DNA from: Chryseobacterium tagetis
GTDB lineage: Bacteria; Bacteroidota; Bacteroidia; Flavobacteriales; Weeksellaceae
Direction of reading: 5' to 3'
Assembly (NCBI RefSeq): GCF_016735585.2
Contig: NZ_JAERSE020000006.1
Location: 62,001-126,000, forward strand
Length of the DNA: 64,000 nucleotides
The notes beneath the pieces are model-generated. The model saw nothing but the letters and a program-made list of their open reading frames with translations. It searched no databases and had not been told where the DNA came from. This document shows positions 51,901 through 59,495 of the stretch, piece after piece (positions within the stretch are counted from its first letter, which is position 1; each line of letters begins with the position of its first letter). A program made the translations under genes and the position numbers.

Positions 51901-53944
51901 TATTTACGGAGCTGAACGATTGGTACAAATTTTAAAAGGGTTAGGAAAAGCGAATTTATATGCGAATTATATTTATAGCTACAGCAATGAAAGTATGACG
52001 AAGCAAAAGCTGTTCTCTTACCTTCTGTCTAACTGCTATCCGCGGGAAACAGATACACAGGAAGCATTCAATGAAATGGTGAAAAAAGAAAAGATTACTG
52101 AACTTCGTTTAATTCAGGCATCGGTATATGCGCCGCAATGGCAGAAGTTCATCAGTAATTATTTGGGATGGAAAGGTCTGGATTCTGCGATCTGGTGGAT
52201 GCATGCCCATACAAAGACTGGAACTTACGAAGCTCAGAATTCAGGGCTTGAAAGTGAAGTGGCGAAATATTCTTCCGTAGATGTTCAGGAGTTTAAAGAT
52301 GGCGCGGTGGATAAAGACTGGTTTACAAAAGCCTATAAAGAATTAGGGAAAGCACGTTGGGAAATGCTGTATGATTCTGCAAAATATATTTCAGACGGTA
52401 ACGGTCACCGCAGAGCAAGATTGTATTCTGATACCTTAACGGGAAGCCTGAAGATAAAAGAAGTTACGGCAAAAGTAAAAGATAAGCGTGATCAGGATTA
52501 TCTACGTGTGTATGGATTGGTGCCTCTAAGCAAAACCAATCCTGAAAAAGATGTCTTGAGCCGTTACGAATATATTCAGCAATTCAAAAAAGAAAGTAAA
52601 GAATTTGGCTCGATGAAACAGGCGAGCGAAGCATTGGCTATTCGTGTGGCATTGGAAAACCTGGCCCGAAATGCAGGGTATCCGGATCCTATTCGCCTTA
52701 CGTGGGCCATGGAAACAAAACAGATTCAAAACTTATTATCAAAAGAAACTCAGGTTACGATTGATGGGGTTACTGTCGGTTTAATTATCGAAGATGACGG
52801 AAAAGCTGAATTAGTAGTTTTCAGAGATGATAAACAGTTAAAATCAATTCCTCCGAAGATCAAAAAAGATAAAGCAATTGTAGAATTAGCAGGTAACCGT
52901 AAGATCATGCGTGAACAATGGAGTCGTTCCAGAAAAGGGCTTGAAGAGGCAATGATACGAGGTGATGAATTTCTGTATGCTGAAATTAAAAATTTATTTG
53001 AACATCCGGTTATCATAAAACATCTGGAGAAATTGGTGTTTATTTCGGATGATAATAAGATAGGATTTTTCCATAATGGGAATTTAGTAGATGCTCAGGG
53101 AGAAATTCATGAATTAAATGAAAATAATACATTAAGAATTGCTCACTGTGTAGACTTACATCAATATTCGGTTTGGAGCGATTTCCAGCATTATTGCTTT
53201 AAAGAAAAACTGATTCAGCCCTTCAAGCAGATCTTCCGTGAACTATATGTTCCTACGCCGGACGAATTACAAGAAAAATCAGTTTCCCGTCGTTATGCAG
53301 GACATCAGATTCAGCCTAAACAGGCATTGGCATTATTGAAAACAAGAGGCTGGAAAGTAGATTATGAAGAAGGATTGCAAAAAGTTTATCATAAAGAAGG
53401 ATTTCAGGTAAAATTATATGCCTTGGCAAATTGGTTCTCACCGGCCGATGTAGAAAGTCCTACGCTTGAAACAATAGAGTTTCATTCCTTAAAAGATTAT
53501 AAAAATATTCCTTTTGAAGACATTAATCCGAGGTTATTTTCTGAGGTGATGAGAGATATTGATCTGGTCGTTTCTGTCGCTCATGTGGGTGGGGTAGATC
53601 CGGAAGCAAGTCATTCATCTATAGAAATGAGGGCTGTTCTGATGAAAGAAACGGCAAGGCTGTTCAAACTTAATAATATTAAAATTGAAGGTTCTCATGT
53701 TTTAATAAAAGGTCAGATGGCTGAATACAGCGTTCATTTAGGAAGTGCGGTGGTTCATCAGGTTCCTGGGAAATATTTATCCATTTTACCGGTGCATTCT
53801 CAACACAGAGGAAGACTGTTCTTGCCTTTTGCTGATGATGATCCGAAGTCGGCTGAAGTTTTGTCTAAGGTTTTATTATTGGCTAAAGACAACGAAATAC
53901 AGGATCCAACCATACTTTCTCAGATCAAAAGAGAATTTGTATAA
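48908..53944 (+). CDS. Giant DUF4132-type (MolR-like) protein
   Basis: 1678 aa. The N-terminal ~650 residues are helical, HEAT/ARM-like (repeated LxxxLL-type helices). The next part is charged and helical, with KSNPLHEIW-like elements. From about residue 1150 the DUF4132 region appears: AKYISDGNGHRRARLYSDTL, then GLEEAMIRGDEFLYAEIKN. The C-terminal region (about 1540-1678) has VAHVGGVDPEASHSSIEMRA, SVHLGSAVVHQVP and SQHRGRLFLPFADDDPKSAEV. Bacterial relatives such as E. coli YehI/MolR have no established function. The relatives I know of often lie by MoxR AAA and VWA genes; none is here. No TM helix. Confidence 0.85.
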   Translation: MEISEKLKSKKVVDYRKNLKKDLKEQAEKGLISKLFSKTKLKKEVAELGLLLLGKNDYYEEITLGSSQADKIKEYIKSNIWEDKDYYELLVYFFGDKADLVKYAWNKMPFKMYQTGYDRRSFRAPNNARFTLLNQVNLIRSLLELPSIYNYGSGYQSYELSLEEQIIYDTQLSNSTGQFYIWSAAIDTGNKEIYQLIEDIIFNKHPEGKVSQKIIKALLNSERQHCWELVEKLLLAAQRQEGLRQTILEALDETNTQALQYMVNVIEENKLTRFSSVVRAIGTWTGLGWESEKESIVKNIVSLANTYFNNPDQISEAVKSKNNNEVYMALWVQGVWDVEQTVPYLNDLLGKGSLEKKCLAVKFAIETRDPYIQMPVFYKAVLDGDLQVLAFAGQALSLLLSVNVKSKFYINNPDYPDFFEKLHELTQKIEIKEKKFEGKVFSWQNVTFRKSDLYASMFYLVGEDNEKLDLVLSYFDQFELTLREQLTRNLLGDFYCYSYSYNFEKKAKEVTPFQKEFAFKIVKDRGESLVASGINVLQQNPLSKEEAMTFYELFKRKGGTLRKKLIELMIKQEDVVVTSLVDELAAKGDIEQRTASLDIMLQLQKDKRIPNQINQWLQQYSERTKISDREQGLLDQLNPSGNKEALSAENGFGFYDPSVRSEYGLPKVESNSVYKQAIKSDKYGFTQSQSSIKKELEKLNNLFLKNKDYEYETEDWNGSFTKELIGNSFRPVKRNTEGFTGEQLFENYPLHEIWEQWYKESGLQPRDLFLLTFVDNCDRKKFRDFLEDYVFYHKDMIPNPLKTNYYWNNPVKNILESLQYKFVFEEKNDFLIDACSTLFANLPKDIINFKAKQNEYYFGRSGDGWQQQLFFNIFLQVIPYKKLNDEQFTKVWNLYRWMQFNGLEENIKYTVPNLYLFCKAYELNLITKDELYEGIFTAESAIKDLTATKFYHHSEKYLEIFPFLKPIIEEIQNKFLDIELIRGDAGTPVSHFVQSFQSIYGAERLVQILKGLGKANLYANYIYSYSNESMTKQKLFSYLLSNCYPRETDTQEAFNEMVKKEKITELRLIQASVYAPQWQKFISNYLGWKGLDSAIWWMHAHTKTGTYEAQNSGLESEVAKYSSVDVQEFKDGAVDKDWFTKAYKELGKARWEMLYDSAKYISDGNGHRRARLYSDTLTGSLKIKEVTAKVKDKRDQDYLRVYGLVPLSKTNPEKDVLSRYEYIQQFKKESKEFGSMKQASEALAIRVALENLARNAGYPDPIRLTWAMETKQIQNLLSKETQVTIDGVTVGLIIEDDGKAELVVFRDDKQLKSIPPKIKKDKAIVELAGNRKIMREQWSRSRKGLEEAMIRGDEFLYAEIKNLFEHPVIIKHLEKLVFISDDNKIGFFHNGNLVDAQGEIHELNENNTLRIAHCVDLHQYSVWSDFQHYCFKEKLIQPFKQIFRELYVPTPDELQEKSVSRRYAGHQIQPKQALALLKTRGWKVDYEEGLQKVYHKEGFQVKLYALANWFSPADVESPTLETIEFHSLKDYKNIPFEDINPRLFSEVMRDIDLVVSVAHVGGVDPEASHSSIEMRAVLMKETARLFKLNNIKIEGSHVLIKGQMAEYSVHLGSAVVHQVPGKYLSILPVHSQHRGRLFLPFADDDPKSAEVLSKVLLLAKDNEIQDPTILSQIKREFV

Positions 53945-53970
53945 AAATAGATATTAAAGATTTTTATTAA

Positions 53971-53999
53971 AAAGGTACACTGTTGAAAGTGTACCTTTT
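53971..53999 (+). terminator. Terminator of the DUF4132 module
   Basis: AAAGGTACAC and GTGTACCTTT form a perfect 10-bp stem with an 8-nt loop, followed by TTTTG. Confidence 0.88.
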
Positions 54000-54037
54000 G
54001 CTATTGTAATAAGTGAATTCTTAAGGGTTGTAATATA

Positions 54038-54064
54038 AAAAAAAGCATCTTTTTTCAGATGCTT
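54038..54064 (-). terminator. Terminator of the DUF3276 gene
   Basis: AAGCATCT and AGATGCTT arms (54043-54050/54057-54064); on the - strand the stem is followed by a T-run. Confidence 0.82.
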
Positions 54065-54087
54065 GTGTTTTTTTTAGTATTCTTTTT

Positions 54088-54423
54088 TTAAACTTCGTCG
54101 TCTGAATCTATTGTGTAAGATTTGCTTTTGAAGTCTTTATCATGTTTTTCTGATATTACATCCTCACCCTTCTCGTTAATGATGAAATCTGTGGACTCAT
54201 TAAACATCTCCTGAAAACTTTTAAAATCTTCCTTGTAAAGGTAAATTTTATGCTTCTCGAATGTTGCTTCTCCATTCTCTCCGAAGTTTTTCTTACTTTC
54301 TGTAATCGTAAGATAATAATCTCCTGCTTTCGTCTCGCGCACATCAAAGAAATAAGTTCTTCTCCCTGCTTTTAACACCTTAGTGAAAATTTCATTTTCA
54401 TGGCGTTCCTTGTATTCACTCAT
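54088..54423 (-). CDS. DUF3276 PUR-alpha-like nucleic-acid-binding protein
   Basis: 111 aa. The central domain (IFTKVLKAGRRTYFFDVRETKAGDYYLTITESKK...) is the PUR repeat of DUF3276, which binds single-stranded nucleic acid. The C-terminus is acidic (TIDSDDEV). It is single-copy and highly conserved in Bacteroidota, but its cellular role has not been settled. It stands alone with its own promoter and terminator. Confidence 0.87.
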   Translation of the reverse strand: MSEYKERHENEIFTKVLKAGRRTYFFDVRETKAGDYYLTITESKKNFGENGEATFEKHKIYLYKEDFKSFQEMFNESTDFIINEKGEDVISEKHDKDFKSKSYTIDSDDEV

Positions 54424-54452
54424 TGTTAGATATTTTTTAATCTTGTTAAGAA

Positions 54453-54482
54453 CAAATATAAAAGTTTTCTTTTAATCACAAA
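54453..54482 (-). promoter_or_regulatory. Promoter of the DUF3276 gene
   Basis: On the - strand TTTG (54482-54479), 18 nt, TATATTTG (54460-54453). Both boxes match the Bacteroidota consensus and the leader would be about 22 nt. Confidence 0.72.
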
Positions 54483-54522
54483 ATTTTTTTTATGATTTAT
54501 TTAACAATTGGAAACGAAACGG

Positions 54523-56184
54523 CTAAGCAGTTACAGAATTTGTAATTTCGGTAAGGTTGATGATTTTATCGGCTTTTTGAGCGCTAGACTCTCTATGTGT
54601 GATAATTATGGAAGTCGCGTTATTGATTTTTCTATCAATATTTTTTAAAATATTCTGTTCGGTTTCAGTATCTAAAGCAGACAGAGAATCGTCAAAAATG
54701 ATAATATTAGGGTCCTTAATTAAGGCTCTCGCAATACAGATTCTTTGCTTTTGTCCTCCCGAAAGCATCACTCCACGCTCTCCAACCATGGTTTTGTACT
54801 GATCTTTAAACTCGATTATATTTTTATCAACATCAGCAATTTTAGCATACTCAACAATCTTTGTATGAGTAGGGTGATCAATAGCAAAACCGATGTTGTT
54901 TTCAATAGAATCTGAGAAAAGATAGCTTTCCTGAGGAATATATCCGATGAAATTTCTGTAATTTTCTAGATTGTGTTCCGTAAGGTTTTTTCCGTCGATT
55001 AAAATTTCACCCTCTGTAGGATCAATTAATCTACACAGCAAGAGAGCGATGGTTGATTTTCCGCTTCCTGTTTTCCCCATAATAGCTAAAGATTCTCCGG
55101 CTTTTACTTTGAAGCTCAGATTTTCCAGTGCTTTAATTCCTGTATTTGGATAAACGTAAGAAACATTTCTGAATTCAATATCTCCCTGAATAGGATAAGT
55201 CTCAAAATTGGTATTAATGATTTCAGATTTTTTGTCCATAAACTCATTAATTCTTTGCATGGAAGCTTCCGCACGCTGATTGACGGAAGTTACCCAACCT
55301 ACCATTGAGAAAGGGAAAATCAAAGTATTAATATACATGAAGAAATCTGCAATTTTACCGATGCTTAATTGACCGTCAATATATTTTTGGCCTCCAATTA
55401 AAATAATAGCAACATTTAATAATCCAATTACAAATAGTATGATGGTAAAGAAATAAGCTTCTGTTTTGGCTAAATCAAGGGCTTTGTTTTGGTAATCGGT
55501 TACTTTTATTCCGTAGTTTTTTTCAATATACTTTTCTTTGGCAAAAAACTTCACCACTCTAATTCCTGAAAAGCTGTCCTGAACAAAAGTGGAAATAGCA
55601 GACTGGCTTTTCTGCATGATTTTCGACTTTTTGTTGATAATTGAACTGACCTTATATATAGCGAATGATAAAATAGGAAGAGGCAGTAATGTCCAGAGCG
55701 TCATTGAAGCATCTGTCTTCACCATATAAATGGCAGTGATAATCACCAAAACAATTAAATTGGCAACATACATTACACCAGGACCTAAATACATCCTTAC
55801 GGCAACAACGTCTTCACTTAATCGGTTCATTAAGTCTCCAATGGTGGTTTGCTTATAATCAGTTAAAGATAAATCCTGATAATGTCTGTAGATCTTATTT
55901 TTAAGTTCATATTCAATTCTTCTGGAGGCCACAATAATTGTCTGGCGCATCATGAAAGTGAAAAAACCGGTTAATAAAGAACAACCCACAATAATGGCAA
56001 CATATATCAAAACCTGATGATTGAAACCCAGATTACCGTTTTTTGTAAGTTCATCTACCGATTTTCCTACATACTGAACTTTATATATGTTGAAAAAATT
56101 ACTGGCAATGATGAATAGTACTCCCCAAAATAATAGTATTTTGTGTTTCCAAAAATAGGGGTTTAAGGTTTTAAGCGCTTTCAT
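54523..56184 (-). CDS. ABC transporter, fused permease/ATPase (exporter)
   Basis: 553 aa from ATG 56184; a TTG at 56196 would add four residues and falls within the promoter-like region. The N-terminal half has six TM helices (starting at about 13, 57, 126, 154, 239 and 268). The NBD has IMGKTGSGKSTIALLLCRL (Walker A), QESYLFSDSI (Q-loop), LSGGQKQRICIARAL and NIIIFDDSLSALDTETE (Walker B), with the H-loop THRES. It resembles MsbA/MdlB half-exporters that dimerise. The substrate is unknown (lipid or drug). Divergent to nusB. Confidence 0.92.
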   Translation of the reverse strand: MKALKTLNPYFWKHKILLFWGVLFIIASNFFNIYKVQYVGKSVDELTKNGNLGFNHQVLIYVAIIVGCSLLTGFFTFMMRQTIIVASRRIEYELKNKIYRHYQDLSLTDYKQTTIGDLMNRLSEDVVAVRMYLGPGVMYVANLIVLVIITAIYMVKTDASMTLWTLLPLPILSFAIYKVSSIINKKSKIMQKSQSAISTFVQDSFSGIRVVKFFAKEKYIEKNYGIKVTDYQNKALDLAKTEAYFFTIILFVIGLLNVAIILIGGQKYIDGQLSIGKIADFFMYINTLIFPFSMVGWVTSVNQRAEASMQRINEFMDKKSEIINTNFETYPIQGDIEFRNVSYVYPNTGIKALENLSFKVKAGESLAIMGKTGSGKSTIALLLCRLIDPTEGEILIDGKNLTEHNLENYRNFIGYIPQESYLFSDSIENNIGFAIDHPTHTKIVEYAKIADVDKNIIEFKDQYKTMVGERGVMLSGGQKQRICIARALIKDPNIIIFDDSLSALDTETEQNILKNIDRKINNATSIIITHRESSAQKADKIINLTEITNSVTA

Positions 56185-56245
56185 AAAGTTTTGCAAAATT
56201 ACGAAAATGTCATCACACTACGAATTTCATAAATTTTAAATTTTG

Positions 56246-56253
56246 TATCTTTG
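56246..56253 (+). promoter_or_regulatory. -7 element of the nusB operon
   Basis: TATCTTTG lies 21 nt before the nusB ATG. No TTG box at the appropriate spacing. Confidence 0.5.
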
Positions 56254-56274
56254 CAGTCATTAAAAGCTCTTTGA

Positions 56275-57180
56275 ATGTTAGGAAGAAGACAAATCCGTGA
56301 AAAAGTAGTACAGACTGTGTATTCATATTACCAGAATCCTGTAAAGTTTGATGTATTAGAGAAAAATATGTTCTCTGGAATAGAAAAAATCTATTATCTG
56401 TACATCTATCAACTGAATTTTTTAGTTTCTCTAAAAGAATTGGCAGAGAATCAAATTGAGATTGGTAAAAATAAATACATCAAAACTGATTCTGATATCA
56501 ATCCTAATCAAAAATTCATCAACAATCAAGTTTTAATTAAGTTAGAGGAAAATCCTGAGAGATTATTTTTCACAGGGCAGCATAAGCAATTGAAATGGGA
56601 TCTGCATGATGATTTGTTGGTGAAAACTTTTCAAAGAATTACTGCAGGAAAGCGTTATCAGGACTTTATGAAAGAAGAAGGATATTCTTTCGAGGAGGAT
56701 CAGAAGTTTATTGGTAAATTGTTTTTAAGATATATTGCTGAGAATGATGATTTTCATGATTTTCTTGAGGATAAAGAACTTTCATGGTATGACGATATTC
56801 ACATTGCAAACTCAATGGTTCAAAAAACAATTGGTTTCCTTAAAGAAGATGAAGAAAGCAGAACGCTGATCAAAATGATCAAAGATGAAGAGGATAAAAC
56901 TTTCGCAATGAAACTTTTGAGAAATACACTGGATAGTTGGGAAAATAATGAGAAGAAGCTTTCAGAAAGACTGGAAAACTGGGATTTGGAAAGAGTTTCT
57001 TTGATGGATAAAGTGATTTTATCTACAGCTATATCGGAACTTGATAATTTTCCTTTTACGCCTTCAAAAGTTATTATTAACGAATATATTGAGATTGCAA
57101 AAGTATTTGCAACCGACAGATCCAATATATTTATTAATGGAATTTTAGATAAATATTGTAAAGATCAAAATAGAATTTAA
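56275..57180 (+). CDS. nusB: Transcription antitermination factor NusB (long Bacteroidota form)
   Basis: 301 aa, about twice the usual NusB length. The C-terminal ~140 residues hold the NusB RNA-binding fold with LDSWENNEKKLSERLENWDLERVSLMDKVILSTAISEL and VIINEYIEIAKVFATDRSNIFINGILD. The N-terminal ~150 residues include GRRQIREKVVQTVYSY, the NusB helix 1, followed by a long inserted region with QFMKEEGYSF-like elements typical of the group. It acts with NusE on rRNA boxA for antitermination. First gene of a trio with DUF1573 and yajC. Confidence 0.9.
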   Translation: MLGRRQIREKVVQTVYSYYQNPVKFDVLEKNMFSGIEKIYYLYIYQLNFLVSLKELAENQIEIGKNKYIKTDSDINPNQKFINNQVLIKLEENPERLFFTGQHKQLKWDLHDDLLVKTFQRITAGKRYQDFMKEEGYSFEEDQKFIGKLFLRYIAENDDFHDFLEDKELSWYDDIHIANSMVQKTIGFLKEDEESRTLIKMIKDEEDKTFAMKLLRNTLDSWENNEKKLSERLENWDLERVSLMDKVILSTAISELDNFPFTPSKVIINEYIEIAKVFATDRSNIFINGILDKYCKDQNRI

Positions 57181-57181
57181 C

Positions 57182-57697
57182 ATGAAAAAGACGTTATCAA
57201 TTATCGCTTTGTCTATTATAGGCTTTGGTTTGGTTTCTTGTAAAAAAGAAAATAAAGAAACTCAGGCAGCAGATGCTGTAACTACAGATTCAACTGCTAC
57301 AACTACAAATACAACTTCTGCTGATTCTTCTGCAGTGGCACCGGTTTCTTCTGAAACAGCTGCTGCTCCGGTTTCAAATCAGCCATTAACAACAATTGCT
57401 CTTGCTGAAAGTAATTTTGACTTCGGAAAAGTAAAAAAAGGAGATAAAGTACAACATGTATATGAAGTTACAAATACGGGTACCAATCCATTGGTAATCT
57501 CTGAAGTAAAACCTGGATGCGGATGTACAGTTCCTGATTTTACAAAAGAGCCAATCTTACCAGGTAAAAAAGGAAAAATTACATTACATTTTGATTCTAC
57601 TAACTTTGACGGAGCAGTTAATAAATATGCTGATGTTTTTGCTAATGTAGAAAAAGCTCCTATTAAATTAACATTCACTGCGAATATTCAACCATAA
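57182..57697 (+). CDS. DUF1573 lipoprotein
   Basis: 171 aa. Lipobox at Cys20 (IGFGLVSCKKENK), then a Thr/Ala/Ser-rich linker (about 25-75), then a DUF1573 immunoglobulin-like domain with FDFGKVKKGDKVQHVYEVTNTG and EVKPGCGCTVPDF (about 80-170). Envelope-exposed. It starts one base after the nusB stop and two before yajC, an arrangement I recognise from other Bacteroidota. Function unknown; it may bind metal through the CGC motif. Confidence 0.88.
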   Translation: MKKTLSIIALSIIGFGLVSCKKENKETQAADAVTTDSTATTTNTTSADSSAVAPVSSETAAAPVSNQPLTTIALAESNFDFGKVKKGDKVQHVYEVTNTGTNPLVISEVKPGCGCTVPDFTKEPILPGKKGKITLHFDSTNFDGAVNKYADVFANVEKAPIKLTFTANIQP

Positions 57698-57699
57698 TT

Positions 57700-58068
57700 A
57701 TGATGAATTTACTATCGATCTTTTTACAGGCTCCGGCAGGAGGTAATTCATCAATGATGCTGATCATGATGGGGGCGATGTTTGTAGGGTTTTATTTTTT
57801 AATGATAAGACCTCAAATGAAAAAACAAAAACAGGAGAAAAACTTTCAGGAAACCTTAAAAGTAGGAACTAGAGTAGTGCTTACTTCAGGTCTTCACGGA
57901 AGAATTGCTCAGGTTCAGGATGATGGTTTTGTTATTGAAACTTTATCTGGAAAGCTAAAATTTGAAAAAGCGGCTGTTTCGAGAGAATTTACAGAAAATC
58001 GTTTTGGAGATAAGGCTAAAGCTGCGGAAAAAACAGCTGAGAAAAAAGAAGTAGAAGAGAAAAATTAA
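57700..58068 (+). CDS. yajC: Preprotein translocase subunit YajC
   Basis: 122 aa. One TM helix (MLIMMGAMFVGFYFLMI, about 20-37) followed by RPQMKKQKQEKNFQETLKVGTRVVLTSGLHGRI, the family signature. It is an accessory of SecDF. The C-terminus has a Lys/Glu/Ala-rich extension. A second ATG three bases downstream is an alternative start. Last gene of the nusB operon, followed by a strong GC-rich hairpin. Confidence 0.95.
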   Translation: MMNLLSIFLQAPAGGNSSMMLIMMGAMFVGFYFLMIRPQMKKQKQEKNFQETLKVGTRVVLTSGLHGRIAQVQDDGFVIETLSGKLKFEKAAVSREFTENRFGDKAKAAEKTAEKKEVEEKN

Positions 58069-58093
58069 TCTTTTTCTTTTTGGAAAATATTTC

Positions 58094-58136
58094 GTTTCGG
58101 CGGGGTGAGCAAAGCTCACCCCGCCGAAACTTTTTT
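58094..58136 (+). terminator. 17-bp perfect GC-rich hairpin, probable terminator of yajC
   Basis: GTTTCGGCGGGGTGAGC (58094-58110), loop AAA, then GCTCACCCCGCCGAAAC (58114-58130) and six T. It is far more GC-rich than its surroundings and could instead be a dispersed repeat element that also terminates transcription. Confidence 0.88.
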
Positions 58137-58158
58137 AGTAACATGTAAGGAATACAAT

Positions 58159-58166
58159 TATCTTTG
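58159..58166 (+). promoter_or_regulatory. -7 element 4 nt upstream of the SDR gene
   Basis: TATCTTTG followed by TTTT and the ATG at 58171, implying a leaderless mRNA. No upstream TTG box seen. Confidence 0.5.
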
Positions 58167-58170
58167 TTTT

Positions 58171-58902
58171 ATGGATCAAAATACAAACAAAACGGTTCTT
58201 ATTTTAGGAGCAAATTCCGATGTGGCTAAAGAGAGTATTAAGCAGTATATCAAAAAAGGATTTTCGATAATGGCTGCTTCCAGAAATACGGATTCACTTA
58301 GGAATTTTGTTACTGAAAATCATTTTGATTCCAAGGTTGCGATTTTACATTTTGATTCTGCTGATTTCGTTTCGCATCAGAAATTTTATGATGAACTCTT
58401 GGTGAAACCTCATATCGTCGTTTATGCGGCTGGATTTTTAGTAGATAATGAAAAAGCTTTAAATGATTTTAAAGGAGCTCAACAAATGATGATGGTGAAT
58501 TATATGGGAGCTGTTTCGATCTTAAATATCATTGCAACAGATAGAAGCAACAAAGATTTAGAAAGAATCATTGGATTGTCTTCGCTTTCAGGAGTTCGTG
58601 GCAGAAAAAGTAATTTTGTCTATGGAAGTACAAAGGCTGCTTTTACAACATATTTAGCAGGTTTAAGACAGGAATTGGCTTCAAGAAATATAAAAGTAAA
58701 CGCTTTAGTGATTGGCTATATTAGAACCAAAATTAATGAAGGTTTACAATTAAATGAATCCTTGATCATGGAACCGGATTATGTAGCAACATTCATTGTC
58801 AATGCCGGAGATTCTTTCACCATTGTTCCGAATTTTAAATGGAAAATGATTTATTTTATTTTGAAAATATTGCCGGAGAGTTTGGTGGCTAAATTACCTT
58901 AA
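58171..58902 (+). CDS. Short-chain dehydrogenase/reductase (SDR)
   Basis: 243 aa. TVLILGANSDVAKESIKQYIK is the Rossmann motif (GxxSxxA-like variant). VYAAGFLVDNEK matches the NAAG-type site, GLSSLSGVRGRKS carries the catalytic Ser, and VYGSTKAAFTTYL has the Tyr-x3-Lys. The pattern resembles short SDRs such as ulose-2-reductases and carbonyl reductases. The start is ATG 58171; the longer frame with GTG 58105 lies inside the hairpin and promoter. Cytoplasmic. Substrate unknown. Convergent to the YcxB-like gene. Confidence 0.88.
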   Translation: MDQNTNKTVLILGANSDVAKESIKQYIKKGFSIMAASRNTDSLRNFVTENHFDSKVAILHFDSADFVSHQKFYDELLVKPHIVVYAAGFLVDNEKALNDFKGAQQMMMVNYMGAVSILNIIATDRSNKDLERIIGLSSLSGVRGRKSNFVYGSTKAAFTTYLAGLRQELASRNIKVNALVIGYIRTKINEGLQLNESLIMEPDYVATFIVNAGDSFTIVPNFKWKMIYFILKILPESLVAKLP

Positions 58903-58903
58903 T

Positions 58904-59449
58904 TCAAATTTCTTTAAACTGAGATTTGCTCTCGAGATATTGAATGGTTTTATTAAGATTTATTTCATCAATATTCGCCTTGTCCAAAATAAAATTCAGA
59001 AATGAAGATGCTGTAATGTAAAGATATTTGTCGTCTAAAATACAATATGTAATTTCTTCCCAGATAAATTTATATTCAGATTTATAATTTTTAAAACCAA
59101 AATGAGTAGGAGTGAATTCCCAGATCACATCCTTTGAATTTATCTTAAAATTTGAAATTTCTTTATCAATAATTTCCTGAAATTTTTTCTTATTTTTTCT
59201 GTATGATGAATAATAAGAGATGTAATTGATAATTGTTGCAATAGCGAATCCTGAAAATACCCCCGAAAATCCGTAATCTTCAGTAAGAAAAAATACTATT
59301 GCAAATATTAAAGTGACAATTCCACCTAGAAGATTTTTGTTATTTTTATAAAGATTATTTTCCCAGAGCCTTTTAAACTCATATTGATTAATCTGTCTTA
59401 AAATTTCTTCCGAACAAGGTGTATTATAAGTAAGAATTTCTTCTTTCAT
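58904..59449 (-). CDS. YcxB-like membrane protein
   Basis: 181 aa. N-terminal cytoplasmic part, two TM helices (about 39-56 and 62-80, LGGIVTLIFAIVFFL and GVFSGFAIATIINYIS), then a YcxB-like C-terminal domain with FTPTHFGFKNYKSEYKFIWEEITYCI and LYITASSFLNFI. Such proteins are conserved but uncharacterised. Only one base separates it from the SDR stop codon on the other strand. Confidence 0.75.
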   Translation of the reverse strand: MKEEILTYNTPCSEEILRQINQYEFKRLWENNLYKNNKNLLGGIVTLIFAIVFFLTEDYGFSGVFSGFAIATIINYISYYSSYRKNKKKFQEIIDKEISNFKINSKDVIWEFTPTHFGFKNYKSEYKFIWEEITYCILDDKYLYITASSFLNFILDKANIDEINLNKTIQYLESKSQFKEI

Positions 59450-59461
59450 GGTTTTATTTTA

Positions 59462-59491
59462 AATAAAAAAGCGGAGAAAAATCTCCGCCTT
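59462..59491 (-). terminator. Terminator of aspS
   Basis: GGCGGAGA and TCTCCGC arms around a short A/T loop, then a T-run on the - strand. It lies immediately after the aspS stop. Confidence 0.85.
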
Positions 59492-59495
59492 AAAT

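Noticed and set aside
58105..58170. Extended N-terminus of the SDR gene using GTG 58105
   Set aside because: It would start inside the perfect hairpin and run through the -7 element. The conserved Rossmann start follows ATG 58171.
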